A stretch of 64,000 bases of DNA from Phialophora verrucosa. Taxonomy: Eukaryota; Ascomycota; Eurotiomycetes; Chaetothyriales; Herpotrichiellaceae. Below are positions 54,195 through 64,000 of the stretch, in pieces; within the stretch, counting starts at the first letter, position 1, and each line of letters begins with the position of its first letter. The notes beneath the pieces are model-generated. The model had not been told where the DNA came from and searched no databases. It saw only the letters and a program-made list of their open reading frames with translations. A program made the position numbers and the translations under genes. The stretch lies in assembly GCA_002099365.1 (NCBI GenBank), contig MSED01000003.1, forward strand, positions 496,001 to 560,000. Direction: 5' to 3'.

Positions 54195-55877
54195 ATGGAC
54201 GCTTCACGGTTGACACCGTCAAGTCGGCCAGTCTTCAAACGAGTCCAGGCTGTTCGCTGGACGTCGCGGTCAGCATTGGAGCCGTTTCAAGCGACTTTGG
54301 AGCGGTTGTACGTTCAAGAGAGCAAGCCTCTAAGATGGATAATGCAACGCATGAAGGAAGATTATGGGGTGGACATGTCGTAAGCTGTTCATAATACTTC
54401 AAGGCGTCGGCTGATCTGCTAGAATTAAACAATATAAAACTCTATTCAAGAAATGGGGGTTGCGGCACAAACTCACACTGCGTGATGCAGCCTTCATCCT
54501 GAGGTTACTCAACAAAGCAAGGAGCGAGGGGCGTGAGGAGATCGTTCTCTTCTCGGGTGCTGTTCAACGGCGAGAAGACATTGCCAGATACATATCGAGA
54601 AGCAACTCGCTCGATGATGAGAACAGCCTGCTCTCGTGTATCTCCGGCGGCGAGAGCACACCTCCCTATATCAAGTTGCGGGCAGCTGAGGGAGAGTCCA
54701 GTCTGCCGAATTCGCCTCAGCCTCCACCGTCCGCAGCCACCGAGACACATATACAGAGTGGACCGCAGCGCTCACAGCTATTCGCCGCAGCCTCTGGCTC
54801 GGATGATCTTCAGCCAGACGTCGATACGACGCCTTCAACTCTGCGGCCCCTCAGCACGAGGAGCAACTGGGTAACACCACCCACGGGTAACGCAGCGTTT
54901 CACCGCGAAGGTATCTTCGAATTCAATACATTCCCGGACGACGTCGACACCACCCAAGCGCGGGGCTACAACCCAACCTCTTCGGTTTGGCAGCTCAGAG
55001 ACGTGGGCTTCAGCTTGCTCCCTCCCAACTCTTTCCCACTTCCTTCGTCTCCGAAGCCCGAATGCCCCCCAGCGCCTGTCCCGATGCGCAGAGGGCCCTC
55101 TGATTCAGCAAGGTCCGCTATTCTGCGATACGCCTTCCTGCCGGCCGTTCTCATCTCAGAACACTTGAGAGGGACCAGTCCGGGTTTGTGGATGACTGCG
55201 CAGCCTATACTCCAGGAGTGCAGGACACCGCCGGATGTCGACGTGCTGTCCAAATGTATCGATCTCCTCGCGTGGACCCAGATCGGCTCTCAGATCATCT
55301 CACTTGCCGTGATATATTTGCAGCGGGCTTTGCTGCACACATCGGGAAAGTTCCGTTCAGTCTGGGCGATATGGATTGCCTGTGTCAGGATCGCTCAGAT
55401 CCTTCTGGAAGAGGAGTCATTGCAAATACATGTCTGGCAACAGGCGCTTTCTGCGGTGGGCGAGCCGACCAGAGAACTGGCACAAGCGGAGATTCTGCTC
55501 CTCACCAGTTCCGATCTCAGTTTCGTGGTCGGACCTCGAGAATGGGACGTGTTGACGACGCGCCTGGAACATGTTTCTGGATCTTGCGTACAACACTTGG
55601 AAACGCTGCTGTCGAATGCCGTACCCCCTCCAGAGACAATCTCGCGGTGGGAGCAGCACAAAGCCGAGATCGGTCAACTATATCAGCATCACAGTCTGGA
55701 AGAGGTTGTGCGCCTGATGAAGGAACGACACAACTTTGCCCCGAGGTATGTTCGGCTGAATAGACTAGACAAATAGATTGTGGCTGACTGGAAAACAGCA
55801 TTCGTGGCTACAGACAGAGGATCGCTGAGTGGGGGTTCAAGAAGCGACAAGCCACGTCGCTCACCAGAGAGCCCTGA
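54195..55877 (+). CDS. Protein with two Clr5 domains, 528 aa
   Basis: Exons 54195-54379, 54423-55745 and 55799-55877, with introns of 43 and 53 bp (phases 2 and 2). The N-terminal Clr5 domain is ALEPFQATLERLYVQESKPL...MKEDYGVDMSIKQYKTLFKK, WGLRHKL, and the short intron falls inside it. A second Clr5-like unit closes the protein: SRWEQHKAEIGQLYQHHSLE, EVVRLMKERHNFAPSIRGYR, QRIAEWGFKK, again interrupted by an intron. Clr5 domains are fungal N-terminal modules of suspected nucleic-acid or chromatin function. Between them lies a Ser/Pro-rich linker and a helical block (VSGSCVQHLETLLSNAV). The third exon is needed for the second domain; without it the frame ends NRLDK. No catalytic motif is seen. 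Confidence 0.85.
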
Positions 55878-56546
55878 GTATTTGCAACTGTTGGGGCGTT
55901 CTTTGATGTCTCCCCATCAGACTGTCTAGGGTTGCCTATATCAAGCCAGCCTTCTTGGCGCTGCTGTATTATCACACACCATGGAAGCCAAGCGGTCGTA
56001 GACCTTGCTAGGTGGCACGCGTGATGAGGAGGTGCCAGGGTCGGCTGTTCGAATGCGTCTCTGTGCATTCGGTTCAAGCGTAGTATGTGCAATTGAAGCA
56101 GCCGAGATTGCGGTCTGCCAAGCCGATCAAGACTTTTCAGACACAACCATCCGTGCGCCGAGACGATTACCAAAGCCGCTACGAGGCTTGGGGAGCGTTT
56201 CCTGAAGGGGGGTGGCGACGACAATGGTGTCCGTCTGAGGGCTGCACTTCGTTCGAAGTTGGCGAGCAAACAAACCTCTCTGGGATGGAATGGCTGGGTG
56301 GATGGATACCCTGCTCGTCCCGTCCTGGTTGCGGGGACCCAGACTTCGCCCTTTTTCCGAACTCTTAGGTCTTTCGCTTAAGCTGGCCTCCCTGGCAAAA
56401 TTTACCCTCCTCTTTTCTTGCCACAACACTACTGTAACGTACAATAATACACAAATTGGGATGTTCCAACGTCGACCGTTTGTCGGCCGCGGTGTCTATC
56501 CCAAACCTCGCAGTCATCGAGCATAGACACCCCGGCAGTAAGTATT
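55878..56546. other. Intergenic, Clr5 protein to transcription-factor-like gene
   Basis: About 670 bp. No supported coding sequence; it holds the presumed promoter of the next gene. Confidence 0.5.
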
Positions 56547-58896
56547 ATGTATCACTTCGTCTTCGAGACCCCTAAACCTGCCGACTCGTCGGAAGATCGA
56601 CGGCGCGCGGAACTGCAGGACTCGGACGCCCGATCTCATGCAGCTAGGATCGCTTACCTAAAGAGACTGGCTCGCCAGCACGTCGGCCAACAACGGGCCG
56701 GGTATGTGTGCGAGTACGAGTCCGAGTATTCGACGACGACGACCACAGGGAATGAACACCGAGAAGAAGACGGTGTTGCAGTATCACCCATACCCAGCGA
56801 CGTCAAATCCCGCGCCGGCTCGTCCAGTGCAGAACTAGAACCAGAACCAGCACGCCAGAATGAATCGGATGCACGCCGCCCGTCTCCTGCTAGGGGGCGG
56901 GATGCTCCTCGAAGACAGTCGAAGCCTGGCCCGGCGCCCAAGATCAAGGGCAAAGGCAATAGAGTCTATTCTAGGGCCATGTTCCGGGTCGAACCGAGGT
57001 CGGTGCTGGCGCAGACGTCCAGGGATCCGTTCGACGCTTTTCCGGGGCGCAGATTGCCGGAGCATGTGGAGAGGGTTGTGCAGTATGGTGAGTCTGAGTC
57101 TGTATCTTGTCTGAGTTTGAGTGTGAATCTTGCCTGAGGCCGGGTCTGTATCTGAGTCTGAGTTTGAGTCTGGGTCTCAGCCTGAACGTCTATCCACCTT
57201 TGTATAGACGGCATGCCACCTGATCACATTGTGCATGCTATCCATCTCGTACATACATACTGAATCCTCCCGCCGCAGCGTTTGACCGCATCTGGCCCGA
57301 AATGCTGTGCGCCGTGCGCGGCGAACCTCTCGCCATCGCCAAATCCGAGTGGAAAGGCCACGGCCTCCAGGACGAACTGCTCTTCCACGTCCAAGTCGCG
57401 CTGGCATGCGGGTTGAACCTCGCGCTGCAGAACGTGCCCAAGGTCTCCGAGGCCCTGGCTCTGGCCCGGCTGAGCCACTACTCCAAGGCGATCCGGCTGC
57501 TGAAGCAACGGATCGAGAGCCTCGACAATGGGCCCGCCTCGGAAGATCTCATGATGAGTATGCTCATCTTGGGCGTGAATGCCGATGTCGAGCAAGCCAT
57601 GCCCGAGGAGGCACACCCTCCCTCCCCACTCGCCACAAGCCAGTACATGCACCTCTATGGCCGGTTGACGCTGATGCCGAGCTACGCCACCGCGTTGCAC
57701 CAGTTGGTGGAGGCGCGGGGCGGGATATTCAAGCTCCGCCATCTGGCGTTGGCGGACTGGCTGCTTTTGTGAGTAGAATATCCTATCCAATCCGATCCGA
57801 TCTCGTTTCGCCGCGTCATAATGTGGACATGAAACGGGACGAGATGGGACGAGGGGAAAGAATCAGCATTGCTGACCTTTGCATGCAAATAATTAGAGCG
57901 GACCTCCATCACGCAAGCAGGACAGGCGACCGATTGCGATACCCGCCCATCCGATCATATTATTCCATCGTCGCGAGCGCGAAACACATCCTCGACGCGC
58001 ACGCCGAAGTCCTCTCCCGGCGGCTCGGCCGTGGGTTTCGCGACCTGGACGACGACGACGATACGCTTTTCACCGCCGATCTGCGCGACGCTGTTGCCAA
58101 GGGCGTCGAAGCTACGGTGGCGCTGGACCATTATCACCGCTACGAGAACCGGCAGCCCCGACTGGTCGACGTGATGCTCGCTGCGAATGAGGCCCAACGC
58201 ACGTTTCTGGACCTGGTCCCTCAACATGGGGGCGGGCTGGAGCAGTTGGTGCATGAATGCTGTCGGATAGCCATGTTGGTGAGTGAGTCCATTTTGCCGT
58301 TCCCAGTCATGCCTGTACCGAGTGGACAGATTGCGGAGCGCAGAGCGTAGAGTGCAAGAGCACATAGTGCAGAGCGCAAGCTCAAGGTCTCGAACCTCGT
58401 CATTGCTGCTCCCCTGTCTCAGTGCTAACGCCATGGTGCTCAGATCTTCAGCGACATGGTCCTCTTCCCCATGCCGAGTTGTACGCGGATCAAGCCCCGA
58501 CTGGCCAGCAAGTTGATGCACCTGTTCGAAACGTTCGATGACAAGGGCAAAGCCACGCAAGATGCCAGAGTCGCACATTCAACAGCCCTCGCCGACATGT
58601 TTCTCTGGGCGCTCGTGCTGGGTGGGATTGCCGCCTCGTTCACGGACCATCGGCCGTGGTTTGAACGACAATTACGGATGAGGTTGGGAGGACGAGGGCG
58701 AGATCGAGACAAGGTCGGCGTGGACTCGAATGCAGAGTCAGCGCCAGCATTAGAACCTTGGCCCTCTTTCAGGGACCGCGTTTCGAGGTTCCTGTGGTGG
58801 GATCCCGTAGTGGACACTCCGGCGAGGGATCTGTGGGAGGCGGCCACAAGGGACGCGGACGGGGAAGTCGAGGAGCCGAACGACCAACAGGTATGA
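56547..58896 (+). CDS. Fungal transcription-factor-domain-like protein, 621 aa
   Basis: Four exons (56547-57087, 57279-57768, 57897-58278, 58444-58896) join in phase. The N-terminus FVFETPKPADSSEDRRRAEL, ending RSHAARIAYLKRLARQHVGQ, is the motif that opens a Pezizomycotina family often annotated as transcription-factor-like or tachykinin-family. There is no Zn2Cys6 cluster. The middle and C-terminal parts are helical and resemble the fungal-specific TF domain 2: NVPKVSEALALARLSHYSKA, LHLYGRLTLMPSY-type text (here MHLYGRLTLMP), WLLLADLHHASRTGDRLRY and IFSDMVLFPMP. The absence of a DNA-binding cluster means that DNA binding is not shown. It is the only such gene here. Confidence 0.82.
57088..57278 (+). 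repeat. Repetitive 191-bp intron with GAGTCT/GAGTTT units
   Basis: The first intron of the transcription-factor-like gene is unusually long for this window and contains repeated gagtct/gagttt units over its 5' part (57090-57180). Confidence 0.6.
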
Positions 58897-60189
58897 GGGT
58901 ACAGTGTATTGTACTGTATATACGCGCGGAGTTCGTAGTTATCGAGCTGCGCGAGGGATTCGAGTACGAAAAACAAGGACCAATGGTTGAGAAAGGCATG
59001 CTGGATGCTGGGGCCAGGGTTAAGGCTATTAGACCAAGTACAAGGTCAATCTTCACGGGCGCGATATTTTACAGCCTATGGACAGATGTAGGTATGTATA
59101 GACCGTGGGCACTGATTCTAGGAGGAGACGAGCTATGTACCTCCCATCCCCGATATGAATGGAATGAATGAATGTGTCGATACGTCCGTTCCAGCTCGCC
59201 GCTGCTCGCACCACCGCGCGGAGTGAGGAACTGCTTATATGTACTCGACTGCCCTCTTCCTCTTCGATGTGACGCACTGTGGGGTTAGGAATGCCGCATC
59301 TTGACCATCAGCTCTCTGTATTGAGAGTTTAGTTGAGGCCGTCGAGTCATACGCCCTACCAAGTCTTCTCGAACTGGGCTGCCCGGTGAGACTAGCCAGA
59401 AGTGCATGAGGATAGCATCGCGGTGCACCAATGAAGCCAGAAACGTGCGAGAGCAACGCAATAGAGGCAGACCTCCAAGATCATTAGATATAACCTTAGC
59501 TATCGTCACGTTGTCGTCGGTTCTCTAGTGCGCCATGCCCTTCCTCGAAGACGTCGAGATGAATTGCGGAGCTCGCTCGACATGTAAGACGCTGTTCTGT
59601 GTGATGTGATAACATTTCCGTGAGAACTTGTTGGCCAAAAATGCCTCAGGTAACACGGGCATCTTCTTTCCAGATTTTGAGATAGAGATCGAAGGCCTCG
59701 AGATCGAGCTGTAAGTTGACGTCGTCGACGTGCTTGCCTAGGTGATGAATATGCTGCCTCAGCGTCTGATTTCAACGAGCCCGAGATCTGGACTGGCATG
59801 ACATCCCAACGTATATGAGGCAGGCAGGGCTTTGCGCAGCGCAAGTAGAGGGTAAGAAATATGCATCTGCAAGATCGTCGGCATTGATGAGGACTGCTGG
59901 CTCTCGAGCCTTCATCAACCCACTGCAAAAGCCACACATTACGAGCGAGACCAGTCAGAAGGCAGCCGGTTCAAGATCAAAGGCGCCACGTCCTCTGGCG
60001 ACCGCAAGGCAAACCTTAGACTTCTTTAGGTTGCGGCAAACAGCTTTGAGGTCAAACAAAGGTGAGAGTGAATTCGGATTCTCCGCATCTTCAACTTCTC
60101 CTCACTCTCAATTGCGGAAACATTTTGGACTCGACACTGCTTCCCTCCTCATTTACACGCGTCTGCTGGGCGCTGAGCGTGGCCTCAGG
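58897..60189. other. Intergenic, 1.3 kb upstream of Dnt1-like gene
   Basis: No gene is firmly supported. A possible two-exon peptide at 59535-59714 is listed among the findings. The Dnt1 frame is open from 59815 with an ATG there, but the sequence before 60190 is not family-like. Confidence 0.5.
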
Positions 60190-63100
60190 ATGGTCAGAAT
60201 TCGGGTCGCCGCTCGCATCTTCTCGGAAGACGAATATCTCAAGAACATCCGACTTGGAAAATCAATTGCCGCACCAGTCAAAGATGAGAAGCGCCTGTTG
60301 GTCATAGTCAGAGATCCGTACCAATGGCAAATTGGCACGCTGCTCCTCGAGATCAAGAGATCATATGAGAGTTGCTACGGGCGGTTAGTTCTTTGCTCAG
60401 TCACACTGTCTCGCACTCGGGCTGACACAAGTGGAAGCGCACTACCGACTGTCAAATATCTGAAGGATGTAGACGACTTCGACATCTCCCCTCAGTCGTA
60501 CGTTTCCGATGTGCTTCTTGACGAGGGCAGAGCTCAAACCGACGCGTCGGACCAGCGTGTCACGGTCAATGTCGTCGCGGAACAAGGTAGAACGGTGCGC
60601 GAGGGCTCGGTCGCGGTAGGCAGCCAGTTGGAGGACCCTCGATATCACATGCAGCTCGAACTCACATCGCGCCCGCCCATCCCTACCTTCCCCGGACTTC
60701 CCTCTTCGCTGGGCAAACGCCCTCTCGCATCTGCGGACCAACAGCCCCCACCTGCGATCGGAACAAAAAGAGCTAGGCGGATCGAGATACCAGAGACACT
60801 GAGCGAGGAACACCAAGTGGTCTCGTCGATTGAGCGTGATGAGTCCCCGGAGCCCGTTGATATGGTGGTGGAAGCCACGCAATATTCGAATCCAGACAGA
60901 GAGTATACTCGGCACCAAAGCCGTGTAGAGCCGACAATTGAGTCTCCCGAGCTGCGCAGGTTGCCGCAGACGCCAGCCACGACCGAGCAGCGCGAGGCCT
61001 TGACAGGACAACCCCTGGACTCTTCTTCAAGTAAGAAGGGGAAGGGAGACTCGTCTCGAACGCAAAGTTCGCCCTTTTTAGGCAAGCCAAATGGGATCTT
61101 AAAGCCTACAGCCAATTTGGGCCAGCGGCTCCAGGAGCAGCCGCAGGCACCCGTGACCCCTCCTTCGGAGACTCCAAGAAGACAATCAAATCCCGGCAGC
61201 CTACAGCGACGTCGATCAGACGATGCGGCGAAGTCATCTGCTCAACTATCATCGGCCTCGGCGCGCAAGTTCAAGCGTAAGGACGTGTACGACTACCCGG
61301 AATCGGATATCGATGACTCCCAGATGTCACCTCGTTCGAGACAAGCACAACTGAGTCACGGAAAGTCCCATGATCGGTTGTCCCACATCGAAGACCTGGA
61401 ATCCCCACAGGACGACAGAAGGGGAGACCATGCGTTGAGTATCAGCCAGGCGATCGACACCTTGGACAACGAGTCGGTATTTGATGACGGGAGGCCCGTG
61501 GAACAAGCTTTCAAGACACCCGAGGCTATCTCACGCAAAGATAGTTCCAGGTCTAACGAAGAAACAGAATCAAGTACCTATGAAGATACCGAAACGGGAA
61601 ATGCTGTGGTTTCGGGACAGGGAGAGACGACAGAAAAGCCTAGTAGGAGGGCTGCCTCGAAAACGGTGCAAGTGAATGGCAACAAGGGAGGAGCTTCGAA
61701 CACATTGGCTTTGCAACATAAGCAGGATGCGGCAGCGGCAGAGGCAAAGGACAGGCAAGCACTGGCGCTCACTAAACGAACACAGGTTGACAAGCCGGCC
61801 AATTCAGTACAAGCTGATAGGAAAACTGGAGATAGACCCGCAAGACAGAAAAAAAGGCAGAAGCTTGAAAGGATGAGCGTGGACGGCGATAATGATTCTG
61901 ACTACAGATCCACACATTCTGATGCCCTCAATGCCGCCAATTCTACGGCAAAGAAGAAGAGGTCAGCTAAGACAGCCAAAGGTTCCAGGGCCAATGCAAG
62001 TCTGGGCAGCCCCGGAGGACAATTGTCACAAGACCTGCGAGAATCGGCCGAAAAGGCCTCTACGAACTCCTTGAACAAGAAGGTTGTGGATGAGCAGAAA
62101 AAGCCAACTGCAACACCTGACAGACAGGCCAAGCAGGCCGTGACCGCCGTGGGTTCTTCCCAAAAGGCTCAGCTGAAACCTCCCAATGGCGGACCATCAA
62201 AGCAAAATGCGTCGGCCGGTCCCCAGGAAAAGATCGTCAAGAAGCTACCAGGTACAAATCAAGCCAGCTCCCCTCCCCAAAGCATTATTGTACAACATAT
62301 ACAGGAACAGGGTGGTAGCTCTTCCGGACTGACGAAGCCACTTCCAAACTGGGGATCAGAATCACCATTCCCTGTAGTGAATGAGCAATCTGCAGCAAAA
62401 GGCAGAGAAGACAGGTTGAATGTTGACAAGCGGGACGGCTCGAGAGAGAGCCCTTCAATTGGTATAGGTCTGACAGCAGAAGAAATCAAGACCATGGAAA
62501 GTCGCAAAAACATGACCAAAGAGCAATACGAAGCAGAGAAAAAGCGGAAACAGCAAGAGGCCAGAAAGCAGGCAGCGGCTGCCAAAAGGAAGCCTACTGC
62601 TCATGATACAGCCTTGGTGAACCAGGCGAGACAAGCGACGGAACCGCACGTGGAAGACGTAGAGCCTGCGACAACCTCGACAAAGACCAAGGCTCGCAAG
62701 AGCCTGTCATCCGAGGAGCGCCAGAAACCTTCACCGCAAGGAAAGGCAACTGAAGTATCTATCGTCACTTCCGAGACTGGTCAATCGAAATCCTCCACCA
62801 TGAACTCAACTCCTGGCGGAACAAACTCCGTCAGGCGAGGATCGACCGGTGCCAGCTCTTCGAAAACATCCAAGGTGGAATCTATGCTGCCACCAAAAAC
62901 GCCTGTGAAGGCTGCGACCAAGAATCCTCCTGCCAAGTCAGCTATCGCCAACAAAACTCCCAAGCCCTCTGCGCAGCAACCCAATGGGGCAATACTTCCT
63001 GCAAAGACTCCCTCTAAGAGCCCATCTGTCAAGTCCATGGCTCTCAGCAAGACTCCGAAGGCAGCTTCCCAACAATCACCGGCGGAGGGAACGCTTAACA

Positions 63101-63639
63101 AAGCGACGAAGAAACCAGCACCAGCCTCGTCTACCTCCACAAAGACCAACGCAAAAACCGTCACCAATACACAATCCAGAACCACTCCCGCACCGGGACC
63201 GTATAACCAACGCCTGAGTGACCTTCACCAAGTTGTCCGTAGTGCGAAAAAAGCTCCCGAGCCCCACCAAGGCACCCTGCTCGCCCGCATAAAGCAGAGT
63301 CAGAAGCCGTCGGTCTTTGAAGTCGACGATGAGGATGAGGACGAGGACGACGAGAGCGAGTCTAGTGACGACGAAGAGAAGCCCCAGCCTGCTGCCAAAG
63401 TGGTAGCCACCCAGAACAAGATTAAAGCGCCGAACAAGCAGCGTCCTTTGGAAGATGAAGAAGACGATGACTCCTCCTCACAGAGCGAAAACGCCAAACC
63501 CGCCACGAATGGGAGACTACTGCTGGCCGGCAGGAGCGCAAAAGGCAAACCGACACCAACACCGTCAGGACGACCAGACCCAAGCATTCGGGATCAGAGC
63601 ATCGAGTCCGATGACGAGGATGCAGAGGACGACGATTAA
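60190..63639 (+). CDS. Nucleolar Dnt1/Net1-type Cdc14-regulator homologue
   Basis: A long ORF from ATG 60190 encodes 1149 residues, or 1133 if the 48-bp stop-free stretch 60384-60431 (gttagt...caag) is an intron. The N-terminus matches the Dnt1/Net1 (Cytokin_check_N) domain: MVRIRVAARIFSEDEYLKNI, QIGTLLLEIKRSYESCYG, and, after the putative intron, SALPTVKYLKDVDDFDISPQ. In yeasts these proteins sit in the nucleolus and hold the phosphatase Cdc14 or restrain cytokinesis signalling. The rest is low-complexity, Ser/Thr/Lys/Gln-rich, with many SP/TP pairs typical of a Cdc14/CDK substrate, and ends with acidic clusters (EVDDEDEDEDDESESSDDEE and ESDDEDAEDDD). The N-terminal match is good; the function is inferred from the family. 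Confidence 0.82.
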   Translation: MVRIRVAARIFSEDEYLKNIRLGKSIAAPVKDEKRLLVIVRDPYQWQIGTLLLEIKRSYESCYGRLVLCSVTLSRTRADTSGSALPTVKYLKDVDDFDISPQSYVSDVLLDEGRAQTDASDQRVTVNVVAEQGRTVREGSVAVGSQLEDPRYHMQLELTSRPPIPTFPGLPSSLGKRPLASADQQPPPAIGTKRARRIEIPETLSEEHQVVSSIERDESPEPVDMVVEATQYSNPDREYTRHQSRVEPTIESPELRRLPQTPATTEQREALTGQPLDSSSSKKGKGDSSRTQSSPFLGKPNGILKPTANLGQRLQEQPQAPVTPPSETPRRQSNPGSLQRRRSDDAAKSSAQLSSASARKFKRKDVYDYPESDIDDSQMSPRSRQAQLSHGKSHDRLSHIEDLESPQDDRRGDHALSISQAIDTLDNESVFDDGRPVEQAFKTPEAISRKDSSRSNEETESSTYEDTETGNAVVSGQGETTEKPSRRAASKTVQVNGNKGGASNTLALQHKQDAAAAEAKDRQALALTKRTQVDKPANSVQADRKTGDRPARQKKRQKLERMSVDGDNDSDYRSTHSDALNAANSTAKKKRSAKTAKGSRANASLGSPGGQLSQDLRESAEKASTNSLNKKVVDEQKKPTATPDRQAKQAVTAVGSSQKAQLKPPNGGPSKQNASAGPQEKIVKKLPGTNQASSPPQSIIVQHIQEQGGSSSGLTKPLPNWGSESPFPVVNEQSAAKGREDRLNVDKRDGSRESPSIGIGLTAEEIKTMESRKNMTKEQYEAEKKRKQQEARKQAAAAKRKPTAHDTALVNQARQATEPHVEDVEPATTSTKTKARKSLSSEERQKPSPQGKATEVSIVTSETGQSKSSTMNSTPGGTNSVRRGSTGASSSKTSKVESMLPPKTPVKAATKNPPAKSAIANKTPKPSAQQPNGAILPAKTPSKSPSVKSMALSKTPKAASQQSPAEGTLNKATKKPAPASSTSTKTNAKTVTNTQSRTTPAPGPYNQRLSDLHQVVRSAKKAPEPHQGTLLARIKQSQKPSVFEVDDEDEDEDDESESSDDEEKPQPAAKVVATQNKIKAPNKQRPLEDEEDDDSSSQSENAKPATNGRLLLAGRSAKGKPTPTPSGRPDPSIRDQSIESDDEDAEDDD

Positions 63640-64000
63640 TTGTGATTCAGATGCCTGTCTGTCCTTCAAACGAGCGCACATTGTACAGTTGTGAAGATGG
63701 GTGCGTCGGTTGGGCTATTGGGACGCAATCAATGATTGGACCAGGGATTGTCGCGGGTCAGGGTTTGGACAGGTCATGGTAGGAGAATGGGTCAGCATAT
63801 CCAGCGTCTCTCGTGTTGGTTAGCCCAGAGATTTCTTGACCACGGCACGGAATGTTGCACCATGCCCAGAGGCGTCTATACTGGGAACTTGTCAAAGCTT
63901 GGTATTCAGCCTTTTTCTACTTGAACTCTGTGTGTTTTGAATATCTCATGCCTCATTGACTCTGATCTCTTCGGATGACATTGGGCATTGCTTCGTAGTA
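63640..64000. other. Intergenic, window end
   Basis: Sequence downstream of the Dnt1-like gene to the window edge. No further gene recognised. Confidence 0.5.

Noticed and set aside
59815..60189. 125-codon N-terminal extension of the Dnt1-like protein
   Set aside because: It has an ATG, but the family domain starts at 60190 and the extension is of leader-like composition.

Overview
This window is nuclear DNA of a filamentous ascomycete (Pezizomycotina). The evidence is intron structure and gene content: introns of about 43-200 bp with GTRNGT donors, YAG acceptors and TACTAAT/CTAAC-like branch sites. The proteins include Rif1, Ric-8, a Dnt1/Net1-type nucleolar protein, two Clr5 domains, a fungal transcription-factor-like protein, two fungal amino-acid permeases and a CON-8-like conidiation protein. 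I cannot fix the class from sequence alone. About 29 protein-coding loci are supported. No rRNA, tRNA, CRISPR array or intact transposon was recognised.

Layout. 1-8 kb: the 3' end of pyruvate carboxylase (+), a small CON-8-like gene (+), a secreted Cys-containing protein (+) and a multi-exon Pro-rich gene (-). 8-11 kb: a His/Asp/Gly-rich gene (+), a possible tiny gene (-) and the mitochondrial pyruvate carrier subunit MPC1 (-). 11-16.4 kb: RIF1 (-), divergent from RIC8 (+). 18-23.3 kb: mevalonate kinase (+), protein prenyltransferase alpha subunit (+) and an intronless cytochrome P450 (-). 24.4-26.5 kb: amino-acid permease 1 (-), followed by a 2.4-kb gene-poor stretch. 28.9-35.8 kb: kappa-class GST (+) convergent with a COG0523 GTPase (-), amino-acid permease 2 (-) with paired GATA sites upstream, and a conserved hypothetical gene (-). 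36-44 kb: a seven-beta-strand methyltransferase (+), ornithine decarboxylase (+), a Dsl1/ZW10-type tether (-) and, divergent from it, YTM1 (+). 45.6-53 kb: a large disordered protein (+) and an M16 metallopeptidase with a poly-Asp tail (+). 53-64 kb: an uncertain small membrane-protein gene (-), a two-Clr5-domain protein (+), a transcription-factor-like protein (+) and a Dnt1-like nucleolar protein (+).

Most genes are housekeeping and this is not an obvious biosynthetic cluster. Some share a theme. Pyruvate carboxylase and MPC1 both handle pyruvate at the mitochondrion. Mevalonate kinase (isoprenoid supply) lies next to the prenyltransferase alpha subunit (isoprenoid use). Dnt1 and Ytm1 act in the nucleolus. 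The least explained items are the His/Asp/Gly-rich protein, the small ORF directly downstream of MPC1, the Pro-rich gene at 5.9-7.3 kb, and two apparent introns whose lengths are multiples of three and contain no stop.
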